A model generated the notes under the pieces. The model was given only the letters and a program-made list of their open reading frames with translations, did not search any database and was not told the origin of the DNA. DNA of 64,000 nucleotides from Candidatus Heimdallarchaeum endolithica (GTDB lineage: Archaea; Asgardarchaeota; Heimdallarchaeia; Heimdallarchaeales; Heimdallarchaeaceae). Location of the stretch: the NCBI GenBank assembly GCA_021513715.1, contig CP084167.1, positions 2,679,174 to 2,743,173 of the forward strand. Direction: 5' to 3'. Of the stretch, positions 8,988-17,263 are shown one piece after another. Each line of letters begins with the position of its first letter. The stretch's first letter is position 1. A program made the translations under genes and the position numbers.

Positions 8988-10325
8988 ATGATGAAGAAGA
9001 AAGGGAGTAGAGAATGGATGGAGAAAACAGTAAGGATAACTTTACTCCCAAGTAGGAAAAAAGAAAAGTATCTAAAGGATGCGCAAAAAAAAGTAAGAGA
9101 ACTAGCAAACATACTAATACCCTACAAAAAAAATGTAAAAACAGGAATGGAGTTCCACCATTTAGTATACAAAAGGTTCAGATATCTAGGTCTGCACAGT
9201 CAGTTACAAGAGAATGTGCAAAGAAAGGTATATGGGGCAAAAAAGGTAAAAAAGTTCAGAACCTTACCTTTGGAGTTCAACTTTCCCCGAAGTGGAAAGA
9301 TAGCAAAAACAAGAAAAGACAACCCTGTTTTAGTTGTTTCCCCATTGAAAAAAAGGATAGCTTTTCCTATTTGCCGAGATGGAGGGTGGAGAAGACTAAA
9401 GGAGTATACAATCAAGGGGTGGGAAGCACATAGTTGTAGAATTTTCCAACAAAAAAGGAAAAGAAAAAGGAAAGCAAAAGACCGAAAAAGAAGCAGTAAG
9501 GTCAACTATGGGTGGGTAGCACACCTGAATATTAGAAAAGAACTTCCTCCTCCTCAAGAAGTAGAGGGAACAATAGGAGTAGACGTGGGAAGAAAAGTTT
9601 TTGCTGCAGTAACACTTAACCACCCCTCTTTCCCTTTATTAGAGAGGTATATGGGAAAAGACATAGCTTGGAAACAACATCAGTTAGCAAAAAGAAGAAG
9701 AAAACTACAATCCTACAGAGATAAAGGAAGTAAAAAGGCACGGCGTGCACTAAAAAAATTAAGAATGAAAGAAAGAAAGTATAATAAAACCCGTTGTGAG
9801 CAAATAGCTCACGAGATAGTAGATTGGGCAGTAACTACCCGTTCTGCCATAGTTATAGAAAACATAGAAGGAATAAGAAGTAAATGGAAAAAAGAAAAAA
9901 CTAAAAGAAGAGGGAAGCAAAGCAAAAATCTTCTTCGAGAGTTGAATAATTGGCCTTATGGCTTTTTCCTCTCGTTTTTGACCTCTCTCGCCTATCAACA
10001 CCATATCCCAGCTGTAAAAGTTGACCCTCATTATACCAGTCAAACTTGTTCTCGATGTGGACATACTTCCAAGTCTTCACGTGTTAGTCGAGGACTTTAT
10101 CGTTGTGTTGCTTGTGGTATAGAGCTCAACAGTGACCGTAACGCTTCTCGTAATATAGCCTTGAAAGGTTTCTCTTTCCTTGCTTTGCCTTTCTTTAGTT
10201 CCTGGTCTTCTTTTTATCCTTTCCCACGTGAGAAGAAAAATAATTTTCTGGTTTCCGTGGTCGAGGAGCGCTCAACCTCCTCTTCTGGCTCAATGAGTGG
10301 TAAGTTCTTCCTCCCTCCCGGATAG
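8988..10325 (+). CDS. tnpB: TnpB, RNA-guided nuclease of IS605-type elements (canonical active site)
   Basis: A 445-residue TnpB with all three RuvC acidic motifs: GTIGVDVGRKVFA (Asp), AIVIENIEGI (Glu) and NSDRNASRNIAL (Asp). The zinc finger lies between motifs II and III (YTSQTCSRCGHTS ... YRCVACGIELN). The N-terminal half is strongly basic, as expected for guide-RNA binding. By family knowledge the protein cuts double-stranded DNA matched to the guide beside a short target motif and so helps retain the element. After the last catalytic motif there is an extra tail of about 55 residues whose DNA probably doubles as guide-RNA scaffold. The purine-rich leader before the ATG contains GGGGAGGAAAAAA. 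Confidence 0.93.
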   Translation: MMKKKGSREWMEKTVRITLLPSRKKEKYLKDAQKKVRELANILIPYKKNVKTGMEFHHLVYKRFRYLGLHSQLQENVQRKVYGAKKVKKFRTLPLEFNFPRSGKIAKTRKDNPVLVVSPLKKRIAFPICRDGGWRRLKEYTIKGWEAHSCRIFQQKRKRKRKAKDRKRSSKVNYGWVAHLNIRKELPPPQEVEGTIGVDVGRKVFAAVTLNHPSFPLLERYMGKDIAWKQHQLAKRRRKLQSYRDKGSKKARRALKKLRMKERKYNKTRCEQIAHEIVDWAVTTRSAIVIENIEGIRSKWKKEKTKRRGKQSKNLLRELNNWPYGFFLSFLTSLAYQHHIPAVKVDPHYTSQTCSRCGHTSKSSRVSRGLYRCVACGIELNSDRNASRNIALKGFSFLALPFFSSWSSFYPFPREKKNNFLVSVVEERSTSSSGSMSGKFFLPPG

Positions 10326-10385
10326 ATCTTTCTCGAGAGTAAGATTGGCGTACAAAAATTTTGTACAAAAATCAAGTTGATGAAT
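10200..10385 (+). ncRNA. Predicted omega-RNA (TnpB guide RNA) scaffold
   Basis: In IS605-type elements the guide RNA is transcribed from the tnpB 3' end and the right end of the element. Here that stretch holds a hairpin (GAGGAG ... CTCCTC, 10263-10282) and the terminal palindrome at 10350-10366. The guide would begin at 10386 in the interrupted 7TM gene (GCTTTATCC...). The exact 5' end is not visible from sequence alone. Confidence 0.5.
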
Positions 10386-10723
10386 GCTTTATCCTAACAA
10401 TAATTGCCAAGAAAATAGATTCTAATTTGAGATCTGTGCTTTATTTGATATTACAGAAATTCTGTGAATGTATTAACTATTCAGTATTTATCTCTTCTGA
10501 AGTTCTAAAACAAGATGAGGAGGAAAAGTTTCTTATGATTCTAAAAAGTAACCTTGATGCAATATTGTATTAAAAAGAAACTCATTCTTTTTCCATTATT
10601 AAAACTAGTAAATACTAACACTCGTTAATTGAGTACATACCTGAAAAACCTTTAAAAAATTTAAATAATTTGAACTTCTTCATAAATTAAAACAACATAA
10701 TTCTTTTAAACGAATTTCTGTAT

Positions 10724-11800
10724 TTGATGATGCTAATTTCCCTATACTCCTTATCCTATTTTATTGAGGCTATTCTATTTTTTGGTTTTACTTCGTTTAT
10801 TTTCATAAAAAGTTACTTAAACATAAAGCATATTTCTAATCTATTTATGAGTATTGGAGCATTTTTTACACTACTTTCGTATAGCTTGGCTTTTGCATTA
10901 GCTTTTACTAGTCCTGACAATATAGAAAGAGCTAAAATAATTTTGGTAAGTACAAATCTATTACTTACACTGGGTATTTATTTAATTTCTATAGCTCTCT
11001 TTTATATAAGATCAAAATTTTTCAATATTGCTGCCATTACAAGTTCTTTTGTAATAGGAGTCGCTTTTATAACGCTTTCTTACCTTGAAAATATATCAAT
11101 GAATTACAATGAAAATGTGAAATACTGGGTGACTGATTATTCAAAGCATGTAACTGTATTAATGGGTTCAGTTTTATTGTTTATCACAATTTTAATTTCT
11201 CTCTATGTAATTGAGAAATTAAAATATGACATTAAAAAAAGGAAATTCATTACATTAACAACATTAGGTATATTTACTTCGTTTATATGGATTCTAATAA
11301 TTTCCATTACCAGATTATATCTATATCGGATATTTATATTACCTTTAGCTCTTTTTTTGATTGGTTTAGATAATTTATTCAATCCTCTAAGTCTGATAAT
11401 TTCTCATAACAAGCCTACAGAAATTTTTCTTCTTTCTAAAACCAATGTTCCTCTTGTAGGTTATGATTATAATAAAAGAAAAAAAATAGAAGATTTAAGC
11501 GATATTAGAATACTTAGAGTTAGCCAATTACTTATAGAGGAAAAAGTAGGAGAAACAAAAAATGCATATTTCTATGCAACAGAGGGAGAATTAATATCAA
11601 TCGCTTACGGAAATTTTATTTTGACAACTATCGCTAAAAAAATAGATGTTAACTTGAAAACTGTACTTTTTCTTACTCTAAGACAGTTTAACGAATATTT
11701 TGATTTTTCAACAGTAAGAAATGTCAAGGAGTTAAAAAAAGATGAAGAAGAGATGTTTCTTACTATTCTAAATAATTATCTAGACACAATCTTACATTAA
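10724..11800 (+). CDS. Seven-helix membrane protein with C-terminal longin/roadblock-like domain
   Basis: This 358-residue protein (first codon TTG at 10724 or ATG at 10727) is the intact paralogue of the gene broken at 7982-10573. Residues 1-225 carry seven hydrophobic helices with short loops. Residues about 232-358 form a soluble domain beginning KPTEIFLLSKTNVPLVGYDY, followed by a conserved DIRILRVSQLLIEEKVGET and a second strand-helix unit. The strand pattern at its start resembles small longin/roadblock-fold proteins that bind Ras-like GTPases in eukaryotes and Asgard archaea. That fold is inferred, not proven. A receptor-like membrane protein with a cytoplasmic GTPase-binding platform is the working idea. 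The tandem pair arose by duplication. Confidence 0.75.
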   Translation: MMMLISLYSLSYFIEAILFFGFTSFIFIKSYLNIKHISNLFMSIGAFFTLLSYSLAFALAFTSPDNIERAKIILVSTNLLLTLGIYLISIALFYIRSKFFNIAAITSSFVIGVAFITLSYLENISMNYNENVKYWVTDYSKHVTVLMGSVLLFITILISLYVIEKLKYDIKKRKFITLTTLGIFTSFIWILIISITRLYLYRIFILPLALFLIGLDNLFNPLSLIISHNKPTEIFLLSKTNVPLVGYDYNKRKKIEDLSDIRILRVSQLLIEEKVGETKNAYFYATEGELISIAYGNFILTTIAKKIDVNLKTVLFLTLRQFNEYFDFSTVRNVKELKKDEEEMFLTILNNYLDTILH

Positions 11801-11864
11801 AGAATTCCCTTTTTTAGTGATTTTTATAATTTGGAAATATTTTTAAGTTCTTAATAAGGACTTA

Positions 11865-11975
11865 TAGTGATAACAATGAATCTTGTCCTCTCCTTATAGC
11901 ATGTTGCGAGGGGAACTCGCGCTAAGAAAAACAAGTCATGAATTTTGATTAGATTAGCGGCGAGTAGAGAAATTG
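11865..11975. ncRNA. Candidate structured RNA in a GC-rich intergenic patch
   Basis: The 260-base gap between the 7TM gene and the TGS GTPase gene contains a patch much richer in GC than its surroundings. It has a perfect hairpin GCGAG-GGGAA-CTCGC (11909-11923), an alternative pairing CGCTAA/TTAGCG that would compete with it, and an outer CTTGT/ACAAG pairing. No tRNA or box C/D signature was recognised. A weak AT-rich box lies about 25 bases upstream. A switch-like leader for the GTPase gene is possible but speculative. Confidence 0.35.
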
Positions 11976-12066
11976 TTTGAGTTTTGCTTTTACTTATAAA
12001 AGAACTATAGTTTTACTTTTCTCATACTAGCTGTTTTCTAATCAAATTTTTATTTAATCAAAAATG

Positions 12067-12073
12067 GAGGTGA
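12067..12073 (+). promoter_or_regulatory. Shine-Dalgarno site that selects GTG 12079
   Basis: GGAGGTG lies five bases before GTG 12079 and inside the reading frame that an upstream ATG (12064) would use. It therefore favours initiation at the GTG. Confidence 0.6.
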
Positions 12074-12078
12074 AAAAA

Positions 12079-13062
12079 GTGTCAAATTACACAAAATTAA
12101 AGTGGTATCGCTTTGATATTGCGAGAAGAATCAGAGCGCTTGATGGAGAAGAATTAATTGCAGAATTAGAAGAAATAATAGAAGAAATCAAAAGAAAAAA
12201 GTTAGATCGATTAGGAGTATTTAAAGTTCAGATTAGAGAATTAGAACAGTTAATCGAAAATGAAAAAGCTCAACCAAAAAGAAAAGGAAGACAATATGAC
12301 CCATTTTATATTCCATATGGAGGAGATGGACGAGTTGCACTTTTTGGTTTGTCAAATGTCGGAAAAAGCTCGCTTATGAATGCTATAACTAATGCAGAAG
12401 TAGCTACTGGGGATTATTTGAACACTACAAGACAAGCCTTAGCAGGGACGTGTGTATATGAGAATGTAAAAATTCAAATTATTGATTTACCTGGTTTCCT
12501 TGATTTTAAGGAAGATTGGAACATTAGTAAACAAATCTTAAGGGTTGCTCGAACTTGTGACTCTATATTACTTGTAATAGACTTGTCAATGGATGTTGAA
12601 AGACAATACAACTTTCTTATCAAACAATTAGAAAACGCTAGATTAATTAAAGATAGAGAAACAATCTACAAATTTGCTATTATTGCAACAAAAGGTGATC
12701 TTCCTTGTACAGAAGAATCTTTTAAGAAACTGAAAGCAATGACTGATTTAGCTGTATGCCCAATTTCAATGAAAAATAAGGATTCTTTGGATAGATTAAA
12801 GAAAATGCTATTTGAAACACTAAATGTAGTAAGAGTTTACACTAAGAAACCTAAAAATCAACCTGATATGGAGCATCCTCTCGTTCTACCAAAAGGTTCA
12901 ACAGTTAAAGATGTAGCACTGAAATTGCATAAGGATTTCCTTAAATTTTTCAACTATGCTAGAATCTGGGGTAAATCTTGCGATTTTCCAGGTCAAAGAG
13001 TAGGGGTTGGACATACTCTTGAAGACGAGGATATAGTAGAAATTTCTACTTCACAAAAATAA
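12079..13062 (+). CDS. DRG-type (OBG superfamily) GTPase with TGS domain
   Basis: A GTPase of about 327 residues. A helical N-terminal region is followed by the P-loop GLSNVGKSS (about residues 90-98), the G3 motif IIDLPGF, and TKGD in the place of the usual NKxD. A C-terminal TGS domain follows (HPLVLPKGSTVKDVALKLH ... VGVGHTLEDEDIVEI). This order is that of the DRG family, ribosome-associated GTPases shared by archaea and eukaryotes. The start is placed at GTG 12079 because of the strong ribosome binding site just upstream; ATG 12064 would add MEVKK. The gene stands alone with a TATA-like ACTTATAAAAG near 11995. NKxD to TKGD is a mild deviation also known in related GTPases. Confidence 0.92.
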   Translation: MSNYTKLKWYRFDIARRIRALDGEELIAELEEIIEEIKRKKLDRLGVFKVQIRELEQLIENEKAQPKRKGRQYDPFYIPYGGDGRVALFGLSNVGKSSLMNAITNAEVATGDYLNTTRQALAGTCVYENVKIQIIDLPGFLDFKEDWNISKQILRVARTCDSILLVIDLSMDVERQYNFLIKQLENARLIKDRETIYKFAIIATKGDLPCTEESFKKLKAMTDLAVCPISMKNKDSLDRLKKMLFETLNVVRVYTKKPKNQPDMEHPLVLPKGSTVKDVALKLHKDFLKFFNYARIWGKSCDFPGQRVGVGHTLEDEDIVEISTSQK

Positions 13063-13155
13063 CCTACTTTCTACTTTTTTATTTCAGAAAAGAGATTGAA
13101 CTAAACTTCTAGTTCTGGATAAAATTTATAACATGTAAATATCTTTTCGATTTCA

Positions 13156-13674
13156 ATGGATTCAGTAAGCCATGGAAGTGTTTCCACTCTTATAGGTTTT
13201 ATTTTCATTCAATTTTATGAGGTGCCTTTTTTTCCCTTGTTGGTGATATTATTTGTATGGGGGGTCTTAGTTGATTATGATCATGCAATATATTACAAGC
13301 GAAAACACCCTGAAGCAAAAATATGGAATATTCCTCAATTGATCAAAATCTATTTCAGTACGGTTGATAATAACGATGAATTTGTCTATCATACATGGTT
13401 GCATGAACCATTAGGTGTATTATTTGTTAGTGCGATAACAATACCAATTTTTTATTTTTCTAAATATCCAGAATTTATTATTTTAGCAATAGGTTGTTAC
13501 TTTTTTCACTTTTTACTTGATTTATTCTCTGGAAAAATGAAACCTTTGGCTCCTTTTAATGAAAAATTCACAATAAATTGGCAGATTTTGCCAAGAAACT
13601 CATTTACTGCTGCTTCAATATCATTATTAGTTTTTTTGGTTACGTTAACAATACAAATATTCATTGGTTTTTGA
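13156..13674 (+). CDS. Membrane protein of the YdjM/DUF457 metal-dependent hydrolase-like family
   Basis: A 172-residue membrane protein with about four hydrophobic segments. Conserved acidic and histidine residues sit in the family pattern: DSVSHG at the N-terminus, DYDHA near residue 42, a YHTWLHEPLG segment and HFLLDLFSG. These match the YdjM-like family annotated as membrane-bound metal-dependent hydrolases, whose substrate is unknown. A TATA-like sequence precedes the ATG. It lies between the GTPase and GH31 genes on the same strand, but gaps of about 90 and 47 bases leave co-transcription open. Confidence 0.7.
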   Translation: MDSVSHGSVSTLIGFIFIQFYEVPFFPLLVILFVWGVLVDYDHAIYYKRKHPEAKIWNIPQLIKIYFSTVDNNDEFVYHTWLHEPLGVLFVSAITIPIFYFSKYPEFIILAIGCYFFHFLLDLFSGKMKPLAPFNEKFTINWQILPRNSFTAASISLLVFLVTLTIQIFIGF

Positions 13675-13720
13675 TTTTGCAAAAAAAGCTTATTTAGTTA
13701 GAAGTTAAATGTAAATTGAG

Positions 13721-16111
13721 ATGTCAACAGAATTTGTGGGTAAAGTTCCTACTAAGATAGTAAAACTTGTTTTGAATAAAATTATAAGAAAAAAACATTT
13801 CAAAAATAATCAAGTTACTCCTCCAAAAAATTGGCAATCATTAGGAAGTTTTGTAGGAATAGATAAAGAAAAACTAGAAATAGAACTTGATAATGGCGTA
13901 ATGAAAATAGACTATATTAAGCCTTATGTTGTTAAAATTCTTTATAAACTAAAAAAAGAAAAAGAACCGTTAAGTTTTGCTATTGAAAAAGATCTTGATT
14001 CATTTACTGAAATTTCTGTTACTGATAAAGAAAAGATAGTAAATATAAGCCCTAAAGAAAGTAAGAAAAAACAGAAAATTTCCATTGGTATAGATAAAAA
14101 AAATAATCTTTGTAGCTTTAAATCAGAAAAAGGAGAAATTTATTCTGAAACTATAGCAGATTTTTCTGAAGAAAGGTGGTATAAAAGTATAAAAAGGTCT
14201 AATAATACAAATGAACATTATTTTGGTTTTGGAGAAGCTACTGGAGAGTTAGATAAAGTCAATAATACTATTGCGTTTTGGAATACTGATAGTTTACCTT
14301 ATGACAACAAACGAAAAAACCTCTATCAAAGTCAAGCAATTCAAATCACAATTCAAGAAAATGGGCCAATCTACGCAATTATTTATGACAATCCATATAA
14401 ATCTTTAATCTCTATTGAAAAAAAAGAAGAAGGTTATATAACTAAATATTTTGTTGCTGGAGGGGGAATAAAATATTACCTTATAATTAGTTCTTCAATT
14501 GCCGATTTATTTTCTGAATTGGCCTATATTTTAGGAGATGTACCTCTTCCTCCATTAAATTCTTTAGGGCATCATCAGAGTTTATGGTCATATAAAAATG
14601 AAGAAGAAGTGAGAAGAGTTGCAGAAACTTTCAGAAAAAAGCAAATACCGTGTGATTTTATTCATTTAGATATTGATTATATGGATGAATATAGAATATT
14701 TACTTGGAATAAAGAGCGATTCCCAGATATTAAGGCTTTATCTTCTGAATTACTTGAAAAATACAATATTAAGCTTCTAGCAATTACCGATCCTGGAGTA
14801 AAAGTCGACCCAGAGTATTTTATGTATAAAGAGGGTATAAACGATGGGCATTTTATTAAAAATGGGGATGGAAAAACACTTTTTGAAGGAGAAGTGTGGC
14901 CAGGAAAATGTCACTTCCCTGATTTTAGTCAACAAAAAACAAGAGAGTGGTTCAGCAGTAAATTTAAGATATTGGAGGATAGTGGAATAGAAGCTTTTTG
15001 GATAGATATGAACGAACCTTCAATTTTTTCAGAATTAGGTACTATACCAGAGAATGCAATTCATCCTTGCGATGGAAAGAATAAATTTCACGCTGAAATA
15101 CACAATCAGTATGGACATTTAATGTCAAAAGCAGTCTACGAAGGCTTAAAGAAGATTAGGAAAAATAAACGTATATTTATTCTAACTCGTTCAGCTTATA
15201 TTGGAACACAAAGATATGCTGGAAGTTGGACTGGAGATAATAATGCTGAGTGGGGACACCTGAGAATGAGTTTACCTATGTTAATGAATATGGCTATAAG
15301 CGGTCAAGTAATGATCGGTCCTGATATAGGTGGTTTTCTGGGAAAACCTTCTGCAGAACTACTTATTCGATGGTACCAAGCAGGATTATTCTATCCTTTT
15401 TTCAGAAATCATAGCATTAACAAAAATTGCAGACATGAACCATGGGTATATGGAAAACGCGTAGAAAGAATCATTCGTAAAACTATACAACTAAGGTATA
15501 AATTGTTGCCTTATCTTTATACTTCTTTAGTAGAAACTTGTAAAACTGGTATTCCTTTCTTTAAAGCTCTCTTCATTGATTATTTTGAAGATAAAAAGGT
15601 TTATAACAAAGAATGGCTTAATACTGAGTATTTAATTGGAAAATCTTTACTTATTGCACCAATTCTTAAACGATGGAGAAGAAAAAGAAAAGTATATTTC
15701 CCCAAGGGAACAAAATGGTTTAGTTTTGATGGTACACAAATTTATGAAGGCGGAAAAACATATACTGTTTCGATTCCAATTGATTCCTTTAATTTTATTT
15801 TTGTAAAGGAAGGTTCTATCATTCCTACAATCGATAAGAACATTCAGTCAACAGAAGAAATACTAAAAGAACCGTTAACTCTTCTAATTTTTGGAGAAAA
15901 AGAAGCAAGAGGAGAAGTTTATCTTGATGATGGTTGTACAATAAACTATGAACAAGATTATGAAATTACACAATTTGAAGCCAAGCTACAAGAAAAAGAG
16001 TCTTGGAACCTTTACCTTTCTAGAAAAGGAAAAAAGAGAAGATTCATTAATGTTGAAAATGTAAAACAAGTTGGGCATAGGGAAATAGGCTTTGCAATAT
16101 TTGAAGAATAA
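13721..16111 (+). CDS. Glycoside hydrolase family 31 alpha-glucosidase
   Basis: A 796-residue GH31 protein. The N-terminal beta-sandwich (about 40-270) includes HYFGFGEATGELDK. The TIM barrel starts near LGHHQSLWSYKNEEEV. The catalytic nucleophile is Asp429 in WIDMNEPSIF and the acid/base is Asp506 in GSWTGDNNAEW. The downstream GPDIGGF and RNHSINKNCRHEPW motifs are intact, and a C-terminal beta domain completes it. It should release glucose from alpha-linked oligosaccharides such as maltodextrins or isomaltose-type sugars. No signal peptide is present, so it is likely cytoplasmic. It pairs functionally with the GH3 enzyme at 5.7 kb and with the starch-binding-like surface protein at 44.8 kb. 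Confidence 0.95.
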   Translation: MSTEFVGKVPTKIVKLVLNKIIRKKHFKNNQVTPPKNWQSLGSFVGIDKEKLEIELDNGVMKIDYIKPYVVKILYKLKKEKEPLSFAIEKDLDSFTEISVTDKEKIVNISPKESKKKQKISIGIDKKNNLCSFKSEKGEIYSETIADFSEERWYKSIKRSNNTNEHYFGFGEATGELDKVNNTIAFWNTDSLPYDNKRKNLYQSQAIQITIQENGPIYAIIYDNPYKSLISIEKKEEGYITKYFVAGGGIKYYLIISSSIADLFSELAYILGDVPLPPLNSLGHHQSLWSYKNEEEVRRVAETFRKKQIPCDFIHLDIDYMDEYRIFTWNKERFPDIKALSSELLEKYNIKLLAITDPGVKVDPEYFMYKEGINDGHFIKNGDGKTLFEGEVWPGKCHFPDFSQQKTREWFSSKFKILEDSGIEAFWIDMNEPSIFSELGTIPENAIHPCDGKNKFHAEIHNQYGHLMSKAVYEGLKKIRKNKRIFILTRSAYIGTQRYAGSWTGDNNAEWGHLRMSLPMLMNMAISGQVMIGPDIGGFLGKPSAELLIRWYQAGLFYPFFRNHSINKNCRHEPWVYGKRVERIIRKTIQLRYKLLPYLYTSLVETCKTGIPFFKALFIDYFEDKKVYNKEWLNTEYLIGKSLLIAPILKRWRRKRKVYFPKGTKWFSFDGTQIYEGGKTYTVSIPIDSFNFIFVKEGSIIPTIDKNIQSTEEILKEPLTLLIFGEKEARGEVYLDDGCTINYEQDYEITQFEAKLQEKESWNLYLSRKGKKRRFINVENVKQVGHREIGFAIFEE

Positions 16112-16164
16112 GTTCCTTTTTTTCTTATAATGAAAACTGAAAAAAGTCTATACTTTTATTTCTT

Positions 16165-16491
16165 TTAGCTTTCAGGAATAGAACGGGGAATTGATGGGTC
16201 ATCAGCTTCATGATATATTTTACCTTCCCTACCAAGGGAGATCTGCTTCTTTCCTAAATATTCCTTACACCAACCATTAACAATACTAACTACTTGTCCA
16301 ACCTTATAATCCTCTCCTGCTTTAGGACCCCAAAGAGTTAAAACAGTTGAACCAGTTTGATCAACCAGTAATAAATCCCAAGCATAAAGCCATCTCCCTC
16401 GGGAGTTAATTTTTCGTGGGCCTTGTTTAGAAATTATTCTGGCTTTTATTTCGTCAAAATTGCTATTTGCTTTTAGTTCATTTATTTTCAT
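16165..16491 (-). CDS. OB-fold nucleic-acid-binding protein (RPA/SSB-like)
   Basis: A protein of about 108 residues starting at MKINELKANS; the open frame extends 14 residues further upstream but the ATG at 16491 looks right. The region ARIISKQGPRKINSRGRW ... LVDQTGSTVLTLWGPKAGE ... GQVVSIVNGW matches the single OB domain of archaeal RPA/SSB-like proteins, including the typical turn before strand 4. It probably binds single-stranded DNA or RNA. It converges on the GH31 gene and lies just downstream of the HPS-like/SPFH pair on the same strand. Confidence 0.8.
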   Translation of the reverse strand: MKINELKANSNFDEIKARIISKQGPRKINSRGRWLYAWDLLLVDQTGSTVLTLWGPKAGEDYKVGQVVSIVNGWCKEYLGKKQISLGREGKIYHEADDPSIPRSIPES

Positions 16492-16584
16492 AAATTTTAT
16501 TTTAAATTGATACACATAAACTTTTTTGTACATTCTTCTTTGTTTTTAAAAAAGTAAAAATAATAGAAATAAAAAAAGGAGGGA

Positions 16585-17259
16585 CTATTTTCCTGCTTCA
16601 GCTAAAGCTATCTGGATTGCTTTTTCTATATCTTCATCTACTCGCAATCCTTTATTTCTATCTTGAGGGGAAACAACATTTATGATGGCAATGTCAGCTC
16701 CATTGAAGTAAGCTTCTTTTACTTTGTCTACTACTAAACCCCCTGCAACTGAAATAAGTGTGTCAAATTTTGATCTTATTTTAGTTATATCTTTATATCT
16801 AATGATACTTCTTGGATTGTCTTCTTCATCTCGTCCTTTATGAATAACTACAGCATGGGGTTTAAAACGTAAAGGCATCATTTTGCGTAGAGGATTAGTT
16901 ACTCCTAACATATCAATAACAGCGTAGAGTCCATTCTCACTACAAAATTTGCAGAACAAGTTTAAAGTATCTATTGGCGCAGAACCTAATACAGTTACTG
17001 CATTCGCTCCTGCTCTAGCAGCTATCATTGTTTCACTAAATGCTCCATCTGTAAGTTTTAAATCAGCTAAAACTAATCCTTTCCAATGTCTACGAATGTA
17101 GTTGACTCCTCTCATCCCCTCGAGTTTGATAAAAGGGGTTCCAGCTTCTATTATTATTCTTGAATCATTAGGTATTCTAGGAAGAATAGCTCTAACTTGA
17201 GATAAATCACCGTTAAAAGCTATCTGAATATACCTACGATGCAAATCCAAGTTTATCAT
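16585..17259 (-). CDS. HUMPS-superfamily enzyme, probably 3-hexulose-6-phosphate synthase
   Basis: The 224-residue protein belongs to the orotidine-5'-phosphate decarboxylase / hexulose-phosphate synthase superfamily. It has the family's D-x-K-x-x-D motif as LADLKLTD, IEAGTPFIKLEG near the N-terminus, GANAVTVLGSAP and VIDMLGVTNP, which are closer to hexulose-6-phosphate synthase than to the decarboxylase. In archaea this enzyme, run in reverse, supplies ribulose 5-phosphate for nucleotide synthesis when the classical pentose pathway is absent. Orotidylate decarboxylase is the main alternative. It starts four bases after the SPFH gene, so the two form an operon. Confidence 0.82.
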   Translation of the reverse strand: MINLDLHRRYIQIAFNGDLSQVRAILPRIPNDSRIIIEAGTPFIKLEGMRGVNYIRRHWKGLVLADLKLTDGAFSETMIAARAGANAVTVLGSAPIDTLNLFCKFCSENGLYAVIDMLGVTNPLRKMMPLRFKPHAVVIHKGRDEEDNPRSIIRYKDITKIRSKFDTLISVAGGLVVDKVKEAYFNGADIAIINVVSPQDRNKGLRVDEDIEKAIQIALAEAGK

Positions 17260-17263
17260 ATTC

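Larger units (their letters stand above)
8901..10385 (+). mobile_element. IS200/IS605-like element carrying TnpB only
   Basis: The boundaries come from comparing the broken 7TM gene with its intact paralogue 150 bases downstream. The element is about 1485 bp, with the 6-bp string ATGAAT at both junctions (8895-8900 and 10380-10385). This fits insertion next to a short target with a look-alike cleavage site at the right end, as known for IS200/IS605 elements; a 6-bp target duplication is the alternative. The right end has a perfect hairpin (GTACAAAA-A-TTTTGTAC, 10350-10366). The left end starts AACTTTTTTGTACAA, which resembles the reverse complement of the right end. There is no TnpA, so movement needs a helper. 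Confidence 0.85.
7982..10573 (+). pseudogene. Seven-helix membrane protein with longin-like domain, split by a TnpB insertion
   Basis: The 5' part (7982-8902; likely true start ATG 8009) encodes seven hydrophobic helices and then a soluble region starting KPTEIFLLSKTNVPLVG. It stops at an accidental TAA created by the inserted element after ISIAHE. The 3' part resumes at 10386 and continues in frame to 10573 (CFILTIIAKKIDSNLRS to NLDAILY). The intact paralogue at 10724-11800 runs straight through the same point (SIAYGNFILTTIAKKIDVN), so the join is certain: the residues missing from the first copy are exactly those interrupted. Precise excision would restore the gene, so it may be only conditionally inactive. 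Confidence 0.88.

Noticed and set aside
11888-11975. tRNA gene in the GC-rich patch before the GTPase gene
   Set aside because: No cloverleaf, T-loop consensus or anticodon arm could be fitted.
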